Assembly: GCF_900104455.1 (NCBI RefSeq) | Contig: NZ_FNHB01000002.1 | Coordinates: forward strand, 186,001 to 250,000 | Source of the DNA: Dendrosporobacter quercicolus | Lineage (GTDB): Bacteria > Bacillota > Negativicutes > DSM-1736 > Dendrosporobacteraceae | Direction: 5' to 3' | Length of the DNA stretch: 64,000 bases | In this document: positions 1 through 8,135 of the stretch, piece by piece | How positions within the stretch are numbered: position 1 is the first letter of the stretch | Layout: every line of letters starts with the position of its first letter | Translations under genes and position numbers: made by a program | The notes under the pieces: generated by a model | Databases searched by the model: none | Told to the model about the DNA's origin: nothing | Seen by the model: only the letters and a program-made list of their open reading frames with translations

Positions 1-13
1 TTTTAACAACTGT

Positions 14-40
14 TATAATGAAAGTGATAATCATTATCTT
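14..40 (+). promoter_or_regulatory. Fur box overlapping a promoter -10 element
   Basis: A TATAAT hexamer at 14-19 is followed by the palindrome GATAATCATTATC at 26-38. This is a 6-1-6 arrangement matching the classic Fur operator core. A repressor bound here would cover the transcription start of the DUF3793 gene that begins at 67. The -35 region lies at or beyond the window edge. Confidence 0.75.
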
Positions 41-66
41 GCATTTCTGATAAGTGAGGGTTCAAG

Positions 67-693
67 ATGGTTAAAGAAACGGTTGGGAGACAAATTTCCG
101 GCGGCAATGCGGAGCTTTTATCTAAATGGCTGGTATTAGAGCTGGCCGCCACGATCATTGGCAGCAAGCCCTCAACAATCCTGTCCATTGCGGATACCAG
201 CAATCGCCCTTTGCTGACGCTGTGGCGTCAGTTTGGCCCGAGGCTGTTGGCGGGAAGCCCGGTCTGTTATTTTGTTTTAAAAGAGACCCCGAGCCGGCTG
301 GCGATTTTATTTTACCGGCGTGCAATACTGGAACAATGTATCAATGCGCCGGAACATAAGGAGTTTCTGTTCAGGCATAATTACCCGGTTGAAGGTGGTC
401 TCAATGCTTGTCTGAGGCATCTTAAGCGAAAGTTTACCGAAACTTGTCCTCACGAATTCGGGCTATTGCTGGGGATACCGCTAAAGGATGTACTGGGGTT
501 TATGGGTTTATCTGATCAGCCGCTGTGTTGCCGGGGCTGCTGGCATATTTATGGTAATCCCGAGTGTTCACTGGAGGTAATGAAAAAATTTAATGACGAC
601 CGGGCGGTTGTGGCAGGCTGGCTGGATAGCGGCTACGAACCTTATCTGGTTTTGGCTTGCCGGCAGGACGGAATGGCAACCCTGGTTTCCTGA
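67..693 (+). CDS. DUF3793 family protein, probably iron-regulated
   Basis: A 208-residue cytoplasmic protein that I recognise as the DUF3793 family of anaerobic Firmicutes. Supporting features are the N-terminal segment around LSKWLVLELA, the central CxxHExGLLLGIPLxDVLGF block, and the later cysteines in CCRGCWHIYGNPE. No enzymatic role is established for the family. Homologues are often found near iron-uptake or flavodoxin genes (from memory), which fits the perfect Fur palindrome upstream. The ATG at 67 has a GTGAGGG ribosome site about 6 nt upstream. A factor-independent terminator follows the stop, so the gene looks monocistronic. Confidence 0.8.
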   Translation: MVKETVGRQISGGNAELLSKWLVLELAATIIGSKPSTILSIADTSNRPLLTLWRQFGPRLLAGSPVCYFVLKETPSRLAILFYRRAILEQCINAPEHKEFLFRHNYPVEGGLNACLRHLKRKFTETCPHEFGLLLGIPLKDVLGFMGLSDQPLCCRGCWHIYGNPECSLEVMKKFNDDRAVVAGWLDSGYEPYLVLACRQDGMATLVS

Positions 694-745
694 TTTGCAC
701 TAATTCTTTATATAACGAGTAATAGTCAGGCGGCTTATCGCCGAA

Positions 746-793
746 GGAGCGCTTTTACATGCGATTTGCATTTTGAGGCGCTCCATTTAATTT
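746..793 (+). terminator. Factor-independent terminator after the DUF3793 gene
   Basis: GGAGCGC (746-752) pairs with GCGCTCC (778-784) and is followed by an AT-rich stretch containing TTTT. The loop is long, at 25 nt. Confidence 0.6.
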
Positions 794-843
794 TCTGGAG
801 ATAAATAAGAACAGCAGTCCTTGGTGTATAATGAGAACAAAGC

Positions 844-1071
844 GCTAGCATCGCTTAAATCTTGCGATTAGAATGCGAGGATTTTTGGCCCTGCGAGGCG
901 GAGAAGGCGCGCATATCGGCCATATGTAAAGTGACGATAAAGAAAACGCGGTTTGTACCGAGCGCAGCGCAGGCGGAAACCGTTGTTGCCCTTATGCCGT
1001 TACGGCCACGAAGCAGGGCGGAGAAAGACTGCAGGCTAAGTCAAATTGTTTGAGTGACGCACGATACTAGC
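844..1071. repeat. Short non-coding element with terminal inverted repeats (MITE-like)
   Basis: The 228-bp segment begins with GCTAGCATCG (844-853) and ends with CGATACTAGC (1062-1071). These are inverted repeats matching at 9 of 10 positions. The inside is GC-rich with short self-complementary runs and has no convincing gene. A core beginning GCGAGGATTTTTGG (875 on) resembles the reverse strand of the element at 4463-4622, which reads GCGAGGTTTTTCGC. Confidence 0.5.
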
Positions 1072-1101
1072 TAAATAACATATAATGTGAAGGTGAGGCC
1101 G

Positions 1102-1800
1102 ATGAATCAGTACTTGGTGTTAATTGTTGAAGATGATGAAAAACTGGCGGTATTGCTGCAAACCTATTTCGAAAAAAATAATTTCGCCACACTGGTCGCT
1201 CATGATGGCCTGACCGGTGTGCAATTGGTGCATGAGCGCCAGCCCGATCTGCTTGTCCTTGACCTGATGCTGCCGGGAATAGACGGCTGGGAAGTGTGCC
1301 GGCGGATTAGAAAAAATAATGATGTCCCCATTATTATGCTTACAGCCCGCGATGAAGAAACCGACCGCCTGATTGGTCTGGAAATTGGCGCTGATGATTA
1401 TGTAACAAAACCATTCAGCCCGCGGGAGGTTGTTGCCAGGGCTAAGGTAATTCTGCGGCGTACTTATAAGCAGCCGCCCAGTCAGCTGGTTAGAGCAGGC
1501 AATGTACTGATTGATATAGACCGTCACGAGGTGCGCAAAGACGAGGGGCTGATCGATCTTACGCCAACTGAATTCAAGATTCTGGAATTGTTTGCGGTCA
1601 ACTGCGGACGTGTGCTAAGCCGGCTGCAAATTGTCGAGAAGATTCAGGATTATGCTTTTGATGGTTATGAACGGACGATTGACGCTCATGTTAAAAATCT
1701 GCGGCGCAAGCTGGAGGATAATCCGAAAGAGCCGCGGCTTATCCAAACGGTCTATGGCGTGGGCTATAAATTGATGGGCAGTGGTGACGGCAATGAATAG
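1102..1800 (+). CDS. OmpR-family response regulator
   Basis: A 232-residue DNA-binding response regulator. The receiver domain (about 1-118) carries the acidic pair EDD at 10-12, the phosphoacceptor Asp54 in LVLDLMLPG, and the switch Lys in VTKPFSP. The C-terminal winged-helix domain (about 135-230) ends with the family motif TVYGVGYKL. I start at ATG 1102, which has AAGGTGAGG upstream, rather than the in-frame GTG at 1087. It overlaps the downstream kinase by 8 nt, so the two form a cognate pair. The stimulus cannot be read from the sequence. Confidence 0.92.
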   Translation: MNQYLVLIVEDDEKLAVLLQTYFEKNNFATLVAHDGLTGVQLVHERQPDLLVLDLMLPGIDGWEVCRRIRKNNDVPIIMLTARDEETDRLIGLEIGADDYVTKPFSPREVVARAKVILRRTYKQPPSQLVRAGNVLIDIDRHEVRKDEGLIDLTPTEFKILELFAVNCGRVLSRLQIVEKIQDYAFDGYERTIDAHVKNLRRKLEDNPKEPRLIQTVYGVGYKLMGSGDGNE

Positions 1801-2905
1801 TATTACATACCGTATCAACGGTTTGATGTTTTTACTGGTGGGGCTGACTGTGGTTATTTTGGTCTATCTGGCTGAAGCGCAAATGACGGGTCTGTTTCAC
1901 GAGTATCTAACCGCCAATGAAGCTTATGGCCCAGGCGGACTGACCGGCGCTGAAGGGATTATAATGGGGCTGCCGGAGCAGGTGTTTCTGGCTTCAGTGC
2001 ACCGTTCGCTGATCTGGGTCGGCCTGGCCCTGATTGTGGCCGCTTTCGGCGCCAGCTTTGCGCTGGCCCGCAGCATTACCATACCTTTGCGCAAGCTGGC
2101 AACTGCGGTGGAACAGATTGAAAAAGGTAATTTTGAACAGCATATCGCTGTAGAGTCTCAGGATGAAGTCGGCCATCTGGCAATGGCAATTAATCGAATG
2201 AATGATGCGCTCAATCAAAACAACCGTTTGCGCCAGCGGCTGCTGGCCGATGTGGCCCATGAGCTGAGAACGCCGCTGTCGGTAATCCAGGGCAACCTTG
2301 AAGGAATGCTGGAAGGGGTTGTGGATATTAATCAGACTCAGCTTAGTTCGCTATATGATGAAACGGTCCATTTAAACCGGCTGATTAAAGATTTGCGGGA
2401 TTTATCGCTGGCTGAGGCCGGGCAATTGTTATTAGAGCGGCAGTTGACCGATATCAACCAATTGATTGATAAAGTGGTGCATATGCTGGAGCCGCAGGCT
2501 GAAGAGAAGGCGATTGTCTTTGCGAATCATCTGCAGCCGGTACCGGCTGTGCTGGTTGACGCCGGACGGATCAATCAGATTCTGTATAATTTGTTGACCA
2601 ATGCCTTACGGCATACTCCGCGGCAAGGACAAATCAGCATTACAACAGCATTAACGACAGAGGCTGGCCAGCAGTGGTTAAAGGTAACGGTAGCTGATAA
2701 CGGAACCGGCATCTCCGCCGAGGATTTACCGTTTATTTTCAATCATTTTTACCGGGCGGACAAGGCCCGCGACCGTAGAAGCGGCGGGTCCGGGATCGGA
2801 CTGGCAATTGTCAAGCAGCTGGCGGATGTGCATGGCGGGAAAGTGACGGTAGAGAGCACACGGGGGCTGGGCAGCAGTTTTGCGGTATATTTGCCGGTCG
2901 CCTAA
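1793..2905 (+). CDS. Membrane sensor histidine kinase (HAMP, HisKA, HATPase)
   Basis: A 370-residue kinase with transmembrane helices at about 10-26 and 73-92 around a short ~45-residue extracytoplasmic loop. A HAMP linker follows (~93-145), then a HisKA domain with the phosphorylated His156 in ADVAHELRTPLS. The ATP-binding domain carries the N box NLLTNALRHT and the glycine boxes DNGTGI and GGSGIGLAI. The small sensor loop suggests detection within the membrane or just outside it. The start ATG 1793 lies inside the end of the regulator gene, implying translational coupling. The overall layout is BaeS-like. Confidence 0.92.
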   Translation: MNSITYRINGLMFLLVGLTVVILVYLAEAQMTGLFHEYLTANEAYGPGGLTGAEGIIMGLPEQVFLASVHRSLIWVGLALIVAAFGASFALARSITIPLRKLATAVEQIEKGNFEQHIAVESQDEVGHLAMAINRMNDALNQNNRLRQRLLADVAHELRTPLSVIQGNLEGMLEGVVDINQTQLSSLYDETVHLNRLIKDLRDLSLAEAGQLLLERQLTDINQLIDKVVHMLEPQAEEKAIVFANHLQPVPAVLVDAGRINQILYNLLTNALRHTPRQGQISITTALTTEAGQQWLKVTVADNGTGISAEDLPFIFNHFYRADKARDRRSGGSGIGLAIVKQLADVHGGKVTVESTRGLGSSFAVYLPVA

Positions 2906-2931
2906 CGAAAATTAAGAGGTTTATCTGTTGA

Positions 2932-2972
2932 GGCTCGCAGCGGAACGGTATCGTTCGCTAAGGGCCTTTTTT
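2932..2972 (+). terminator. Terminator after the two-component pair
   Basis: An imperfect stem joins GGCTCGCAGCGGAACG with CGTTCGCTAAGGGCC, and TTTTTTG follows. Confidence 0.65.
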
Positions 2973-3130
2973 GTTTAACTTTCGATGGCCTTGTAAACCT
3001 ACATGTCCGAAAAGGCAAGGGTAATTCCAAATATGTAAAAGATTGGATAGGTGGAGGGGATATTTGTGTTAGCAGGAAATTTCTGGAGCTTACATAAATG
3101 GAGGAATGATGAGTAAATAGAAGTAAAGCT

Positions 3131-3199
3131 GTGAAAAAAAGAACTATATTAAAAATTTGAACAAATCATTGAACTATTGTAAATAGTTTGTTACAATGG
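3131..3199 (+). promoter_or_regulatory. Sigma-A-type promoter with an upstream 19-nt box (copy 1)
   Basis: TTGAAC (3169-3174), a 17-nt spacer and TACAAT (3192-3197) form a good housekeeping promoter. The 19-mer GTGAAAAAAAGAACTATAT (3131-3149) ends 19 nt upstream of the -35. The same 19-mer precedes another promoter at 4369. No convincing gene follows copy 1. The next 290 bp contain only a 95-codon TTG-initiated frame (3258-3545) with no ribosome site, plus a 9-bp perfect hairpin at 3261-3282. Confidence 0.55.
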
Positions 3200-3490
3200 G
3201 CAGTGACTACTTAAAATACTTAAATAAATTAAAAAAGTTTCGTTATGGTTCGTTTGGTTGCCACAGCCAGGTTTGGCTGTGGCGGTGAATCGCTTTTCAA
3301 TACAGGATCTGAATTGTTATTATCACTGCCGCATGCTGGTGGCCGGCAATATTCATTGCATGATACTGCGTGAGGTGCGGTATGAGCATGAATGGCATGA
3401 ACGCAAAGACCAGGTACTGCCAGCTAGGGGTTGTTTTCAACTGGGCGGCAGCCTGACCAGCGGGCATGGCCTAGGCGCTTTTTACCTAAG

Positions 3491-4171
3491 TCAAGGCGTA
3501 AGAATAAATAAACCGGCCAATATGACCGGCTGGTGGATCAGGTAAACGGACAGGGAATGCCGTCCCAGCCAATTGAGGGGATTGGCGAACTGATACCGGA
3601 CCGGCACCAGCGCCCGCCGCGCGTGATACAGAAGCCTGCCTGCCGCCGTTCCCAGCAAGAAAACGCCATACCAGGGGAACAGCGGGTAATAGTCCAGCGA
3701 GGCGAAAGAAGGGCTGGTGAGCCCAACTACTAATAAATAGTCAGTGGTTACAGTCATTCTTGTCATTAGATTGCCGGCGAGGAGGACGATGAAGCCGCAG
3801 GCGGCGGTCAAGGCTGGCGGCAATCTGCGGATCAGCGGGCTGGATAGCAAACTGACGCCTAATAAATGCAGGATTCCAAAGCGGATATACAGCGCTGGCT
3901 GGTAAAGGTAGGTCATTAGGGTAATCGCCAGGCCCCATCCCAGCAGGAGCAGGCCGTGGCGGAACGGGGCCGAGCCGAGCGTGCTGCTGATGCCGCAGAT
4001 TAGAATGAATATCAGGGCGGCAGTCTTGCCGATATAAAACCAGAAGCCGCTCAGGTAGTTGAACTGATATGAATAATAGGCAGTCAGGTCAAAAATAATA
4101 TGAAACATTATCATAAGCAGTATGGCCGCTCCCCGGACCAAGTCAATTTCCCAGATTCGTTGTTGTCGCAT
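3491..4171 (-). CDS. DUF1624 / HGSNAT-type membrane protein
   Basis: A 226-residue polytopic membrane protein. The opening segment, IWEIDLVRGAAILLMIMFH, is typical of DUF1624, the family related to the heparan-alpha-glucosaminide N-acetyltransferase catalytic domain. About seven hydrophobic segments follow. The C-terminal motif NWLGRHSLSVYLIHQPV is characteristic of these acyltransferase-like proteins. The family is thought to transfer acetyl groups to surface glycans across the membrane, but the substrate here is unknown. The ATG has AAGGAAGC upstream. The gene stands alone between two divergent promoter regions. Confidence 0.8.
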   Translation of the reverse strand: MRQQRIWEIDLVRGAAILLMIMFHIIFDLTAYYSYQFNYLSGFWFYIGKTAALIFILICGISSTLGSAPFRHGLLLLGWGLAITLMTYLYQPALYIRFGILHLLGVSLLSSPLIRRLPPALTAACGFIVLLAGNLMTRMTVTTDYLLVVGLTSPSFASLDYYPLFPWYGVFLLGTAAGRLLYHARRALVPVRYQFANPLNWLGRHSLSVYLIHQPVILAGLFILTP

Positions 4172-4368
4172 ATTTTGCTTCCTTTTTCATTATTATAATG
4201 TATAGTAACACAGGTCGAAAGGCAATCACAAGGCCTGATTTGGCAAAGAACCGGCTAGAGAAAGAACGGCTGGTTCGGGCCGCCTTTTGGGCCTGGGACA
4301 AATTCGATCCATACTGGAGTATCGATTTGTGAAAAAAGGAGCAATAAGGAGCATTTGCTAGAAAAGGT

Positions 4369-4425
4369 GTGAAAAAAAGAACTATATGCCAAATTATTGC
4401 CATATTACAAAGATTTTGTTACAAT
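4369..4425 (+). promoter_or_regulatory. Promoter of the etfBA-lctD operon, with the same 19-nt box (copy 2)
   Basis: TTGCCA (4397-4402), a 17-nt spacer and TACAAT (4420-4425). The 19-mer GTGAAAAAAAGAACTATAT lies at 4369-4387 and ends 9 nt before the -35. That is exactly 10 bp closer than in the copy at 3131. The leader to the etfB start is about 240 nt and contains the repeat element at 4463-4622. Confidence 0.6.
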
Positions 4426-4462
4426 GGTTCCGGGGATAAGCTGGTTGTTCAATATTTAGAAT

Positions 4463-4622
4463 GTCGTCCTAGTGCTCTGTAACCTCTAAACTTTTGTATC
4501 TTGCGCCCGTGTTTTTGCCTGACGGCGTTGTCCCCGCCTTCTTATGACCGCGTCTCGCTGAGCGAAAAACCTCGCCAAGCCATGCTTAATTTTAAGGCTG
4601 CAGAGTACTGGATTTAGACGAC
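4463..4622. repeat. MITE-like element in the leader of the lactate operon
   Basis: A 160-bp segment bounded by GTCGTC (4463-4468) and GACGAC (4617-4622). Further imperfect inverted matches follow inward, such as AGTGCTCTG against CAGAGTACT and CCT against AGG. The interior on the minus strand shares a GCGAGG-TTTTT-CG core with the element at 844-1071. It contains no gene. It lies between the promoter at 4397-4425 and etfB, so it should be transcribed as a structured leader. Confidence 0.5.
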
Positions 4623-4671
4623 AAAGATAGTTTTCCAAATGTTTTTATTTTACCAAGAGGGGGTTTTTTGT

Positions 4672-5460
4672 GTGGAGATTTTGGTTTGCATTAAGCAGGT
4701 TCCCGGAACTTCAGAGGTGGAGGTTGACAAAGAAACGGGGGTTCTAAAGCGGGAGGGCATTGACTCTAAGATGAACCCGTATGATTTATATGGCGTGGAA
4801 ACAGCCGTTAAAATCAAAGAACAAACCGGTGCGCGGGTTACGGTAACGACCATGGGCCCGCCGCAGGCGTCCGAGATTTTGCAGGAAGCATTCATGATGG
4901 GCGCAGACGAAGCAGCCCTGTTTACTGACCGTAAATTTGCCGGCGCCGATGTTCTGGCAACTTCCTACACCATTGCACAGGGCATCAAAAAAGTAAATAT
5001 TCCTGACCTTATTATTTGCGGCAAGCAAACAACAGATGGCGATACGGCGCAAGTAGGCCCGGAGCTGGCTGAATTTTTGAGCATACCGCATGTCGCCAAC
5101 GTAACCGAAATAATTGAAGTTACCGATAAATCGATTGTTCTTGAAATGGACATGGGCCATAGTGTTGAAGTTGTTGAAATGCTGTATCCCTGTTTAATTA
5201 CGGTTGAAAAAGGCATTAATGTTCCGAGACTGCCTTCGTTCAAGCTTAAGCTGGCCACGAAAAATAAAAAGATTCCATTTTATAGCCTAAATGATTTCGA
5301 AGACAAGGATGAGAAAAAATACGGCTTAAACGGTTCGCCAACGCGCGTTTTAAGAATATTCTCGCCAGAGGCAAATGCCGACCGTGAAACCTGGACAGGC
5401 AGCGGTGAAGAGCTGACGGCGAAACTGGTAAAAAAACTAAAAGAACTTAAGTTTGCGTAA
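4672..5460 (+). CDS. lctB: Electron transfer flavoprotein beta subunit (lactate dehydrogenase complex)
   Basis: A 262-residue EtfB-family protein. It begins VEILVCIKQVPGTSEVEVD and contains the nucleotide-binding AMDP/ADEAALFTD region and the ICGKQTTDGDTAQVGPELAE signature of EtfB. I choose the GTG at 4672, with AGAGGGGG 8 nt upstream. The longer frame from 4639 adds residues that are not typical of the family. Together with the ferredoxin-bearing EtfA and the FAD oxidase downstream it matches Acetobacterium woodii LctBCD. That complex drives lactate oxidation with NAD+ by confurcating electrons from reduced ferredoxin. Confidence 0.88.
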   Translation: MEILVCIKQVPGTSEVEVDKETGVLKREGIDSKMNPYDLYGVETAVKIKEQTGARVTVTTMGPPQASEILQEAFMMGADEAALFTDRKFAGADVLATSYTIAQGIKKVNIPDLIICGKQTTDGDTAQVGPELAEFLSIPHVANVTEIIEVTDKSIVLEMDMGHSVEVVEMLYPCLITVEKGINVPRLPSFKLKLATKNKKIPFYSLNDFEDKDEKKYGLNGSPTRVLRIFSPEANADRETWTGSGEELTAKLVKKLKELKFA

Positions 5461-5472
5461 GGAGGGACAAGC

Positions 5473-6651
5473 ATGGCCAGAATTGTTATTAATCAAAAAT
5501 TGGTTACCAAACCGGAAGAATTAGTGAGACTCTGCCCGTTTAATGCGATTGAATGGGACAACGAGTATCTGCAAATAAATGCCGCCTGTAAGATGTGCAA
5601 GCTTTGTGTGAAAAAAGGGCCGGCAGGCGTCTTTACCTGTGAAGAGGAAAAAGTTGAGGCAATTGATAAGAGCCTGTGGAGAGGCGTCTGTGTATATGTT
5701 GACCATGTAGATGGCGATATTCATCCGGTTACGTTTGAACTCATCGGCAAAGCCAGAGAAATGGCTGCGAAAATCAGCCACCCCGTTTACGTCATTTTTG
5801 CCGGCTCGGATATCCTGACTAAGGCTGCTGAAATTTTGCACTATGGCGTGGATGAGGTATTTGTTTATGATGATCCCGAATTAAAGCATTTCCGTATTGA
5901 GCCGTATACGGCGGTGATGGAAGATTTTATTCATAACAATAAGCCGTCCACTATTTTGTTTGGCGGTACAAATGTCGGCCGTTCTTTAGCTCCGCGGGTC
6001 GCCGCCAGATTCCGTACCGGACTTACGGCCGACTGTACAATTCTCGATATGGATGAAAGCACTGATTTAGCCCAAATTCGTCCGGCTTTCGGCGGTAATA
6101 TTATGGCCCATATTTATACGCCTAATAGCCGTCCGCAGTTTGCCACCGTGCGTTATAAAATTTTTGATGCACCGGCCCGGAATCAGGAGCAAAGCGGTAA
6201 AGTGACGGTCTGCCATTTGCCTGCGGATAAACTGCAATCCCGGATTAAGGTTAAGGACGTCAAAAAGAAAGAAACTGTTCAAACCATTGAAGATGCCGAA
6301 ATTATTGTAGTGGCCGGCGGAGCGGTCAAGTCCCAGGAAGGTCTTGCATTATGCCGCAGCATTGCCGAAAAATTGGGCGGAATGCTGGCTGTAACCAGAC
6401 CACTGGTTGAAGCGGGCATTGCTGACCCCAGACTGCAAATCGGGCTAAGCGGCAGAACGGTTAAACCCCGTCTGATCATTTGCGCGGGAGTTGCCGGTTA
6501 TATTCAATTCGTGGCAGGTATGGATAAATCAGATACCATCATTGCGATTAATACTGATGAGCAGGCGCAGATCTTTAATGTCGCCCATTATGGAATTATC
6601 GGCGACGTTTATGAAGTATTGCCTAAGCTGGCCGAACAACTTGGCGCTTAA
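5473..6651 (+). CDS. lctC: Electron transfer flavoprotein alpha subunit with N-terminal ferredoxin-type domain
   Basis: A 392-residue EtfA. Residues 1-60 form a ferredoxin-like insert with Cys21, Cys39, Cys42, Cys45 and Cys56 (CPFNAIEW, then CKMCKLC), probably ligating one [4Fe-4S] cluster. The EtfA domain follows, with its C-terminal FAD-binding signature [20 protein letters not shown]. In A. woodii LctC the same extra cluster sits in the lactate dehydrogenase/Etf complex. The start ATG 5473 follows AAGGAGGGACA and lies 12 nt after etfB, so the pair is co-translated. Confidence 0.9.
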   Translation: MARIVINQKLVTKPEELVRLCPFNAIEWDNEYLQINAACKMCKLCVKKGPAGVFTCEEEKVEAIDKSLWRGVCVYVDHVDGDIHPVTFELIGKAREMAAKISHPVYVIFAGSDILTKAAEILHYGVDEVFVYDDPELKHFRIEPYTAVMEDFIHNNKPSTILFGGTNVGRSLAPRVAARFRTGLTADCTILDMDESTDLAQIRPAFGGNIMAHIYTPNSRPQFATVRYKIFDAPARNQEQSGKVTVCHLPADKLQSRIKVKDVKKKETVQTIEDAEIIVVAGGAVKSQEGLALCRSIAEKLGGMLAVTRPLVEAGIADPRLQIGLSGRTVKPRLIICAGVAGYIQFVAGMDKSDTIIAINTDEQAQIFNVAHYGIIGDVYEVLPKLAEQLGA

Positions 6652-6686
6652 TTGGCCGTAAATTTATCGTAAGGGGTGACAAAACT

Positions 6687-8081
6687 ATGGCTTACAAGAA
6701 AATCGATAGTAAAGATATAGAATTTTTAGTATCCGTTGCAGGTAAGGATAAGGTCTTTGTGGGTGATCAGATTCACGAAACGTACAGCCGTGATGAAATC
6801 GTGCATGCCGGTAAATATCCGGATGTCGTTGTGGAAGCGGAAAGCACTGAGGAAATTTCCCGGATTATGAAGTATGCCTATGAGCAGGAGATTATCGTAA
6901 CTCCGCGCGGTCAGGGAACTGGCCTGGCGGGAGCGTCCGTGGCCTTTCAGGGCGGAATTATGATTTCGACGGTGCGCATGAACAAAATCCTGGAGCTTGA
7001 CGACGAAAACCTGACTTTGACTGTTGAACCAGGCGTTTTGTTGATGGATATTATCAAGTTTGTCCAAAGCAATGACCTGTTCTATCCGCCGGATCCAGGT
7101 GAAAAGTCGGCTTCAATCGGCGGCAATATTTCCACCAATGCCGGAGGTATGAAGGCTGTAAAGTATGGCGTAACCAGAGATTACGTCAGAGGCCTGGAAG
7201 TCGTTCTGCCGGACGGACGGGTCATTGAAGTTGGCGGAAAGAATGTAAAAAACAGTTCAGGCTATAGCATCAAGGACTTGATTATTGGCGCTGAAGGAAC
7301 ACTGGGCTTCATTACAAAAGCTATTTTAAAGCTGCTGCCCCTGCCTAAGGTTTCTTACAGTTTACTGGTGCCGTTTCCTGATTTGGCGACGGCAATTGAA
7401 ACTGTGCCTAAGATTATCAAATCCAAATCAATTCCAACGGCGATTGAGTTCATGGAACGTTCGGCGATTGTAGCCGCCGAGGAGTTTTTGGGCAAAAAAT
7501 TTCCTGACAAGTCTTCCGATGCTTATTTGTTGCTGACTTTTGACGGCAATAAGAAAGAAGAAGTAGAAGACGCCTACGAGAAAGTGGCGCATATTTGCCT
7601 GGAGGCCGGAGCTTTTGATGTGTTCATTTCCAATACGCAGGAGCGTCAGGAAACCATCTGGAAGACGCGCGGCGCTTTTCTGGAAGCCATTAAAGCCTCG
7701 ACAAGCGAACTGGACGAATGTGACGTTGTTGTTCCCAGAAACAAGGTTGCCGAGTTTATTAAATTTACGAATGTACTGCAAAAAGAAATTGATATTCGCA
7801 TTCAAAGCTTCGGTCATGCCGGTGACGGCAATCTGCACGTTTATGTACTGCGCGATGACCTGCCTGCAGCGGAATGGAAAGCGAAATTAACAAAAGCTTT
7901 TGACAGGATGTATGCCAAGGCGGCTGAACTGGACGGATTAACCTCAGGCGAGCATGGCATTGGCTCTGAAAAGAAGCCTTTCCTGGAAAAAGCGATGGGC
8001 GAAGACTATATGTCGGTGCTAAAAAGTATCAAGGCGGCATTTGACCCCAAAAATATTCTCAATCCCGGCAAAGTGTGCTAA
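6687..8081 (+). CDS. lctD: FAD-binding 2-hydroxyacid (probably D-lactate) dehydrogenase
   Basis: A 464-residue GlcD/LctD-type flavoprotein. The N-terminal PCMH-type FAD domain has [15 protein letters not shown] and the [20 protein letters not shown] signature. The C-terminal FAD-oxidase domain has [13 protein letters not shown] and ends [10 protein letters not shown]...[13 protein letters not shown]. It oxidises a 2-hydroxyacid to the 2-oxoacid and passes electrons to the EtfAB encoded just upstream. Glycolate cannot be excluded, but the gene order and the ferredoxin domain on EtfA favour lactate. No lactate permease or racemase gene lies beside it, unlike in A. woodii. Confidence 0.88.
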   Translation: MAYKKIDSKDIEFLVSVAGKDKVFVGDQIHETYSRDEIVHAGKYPDVVVEAESTEEISRIMKYAYEQEIIVTPRGQGTGLAGASVAFQGGIMISTVRMNKILELDDENLTLTVEPGVLLMDIIKFVQSNDLFYPPDPGEKSASIGGNISTNAGGMKAVKYGVTRDYVRGLEVVLPDGRVIEVGGKNVKNSSGYSIKDLIIGAEGTLGFITKAILKLLPLPKVSYSLLVPFPDLATAIETVPKIIKSKSIPTAIEFMERSAIVAAEEFLGKKFPDKSSDAYLLLTFDGNKKEEVEDAYEKVAHICLEAGAFDVFISNTQERQETIWKTRGAFLEAIKASTSELDECDVVVPRNKVAEFIKFTNVLQKEIDIRIQSFGHAGDGNLHVYVLRDDLPAAEWKAKLTKAFDRMYAKAAELDGLTSGEHGIGSEKKPFLEKAMGEDYMSVLKSIKAAFDPKNILNPGKVC

Positions 8082-8135
8082 TTGAGAAGGGAAAGCCGTA
8101 TGTAGGTTTTGATGCTGAAAAGGAGCATAGGGAAC

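Noticed and set aside
862-1053. 63-codon frame on the plus strand
   Set aside because: It lies wholly inside the inverted-repeat element, has no ribosome site and has repeat-like composition.
3258-3545. 95-codon frame starting at TTG
   Set aside because: No ribosome site, overlap with the 3' end of the DUF1624 gene, and no recognisable protein features.
4143-4403. 86-codon minus-strand frame
   Set aside because: It overlaps the start of the DUF1624 gene and the etfB promoter. The DUF1624 ATG has a proper ribosome site.
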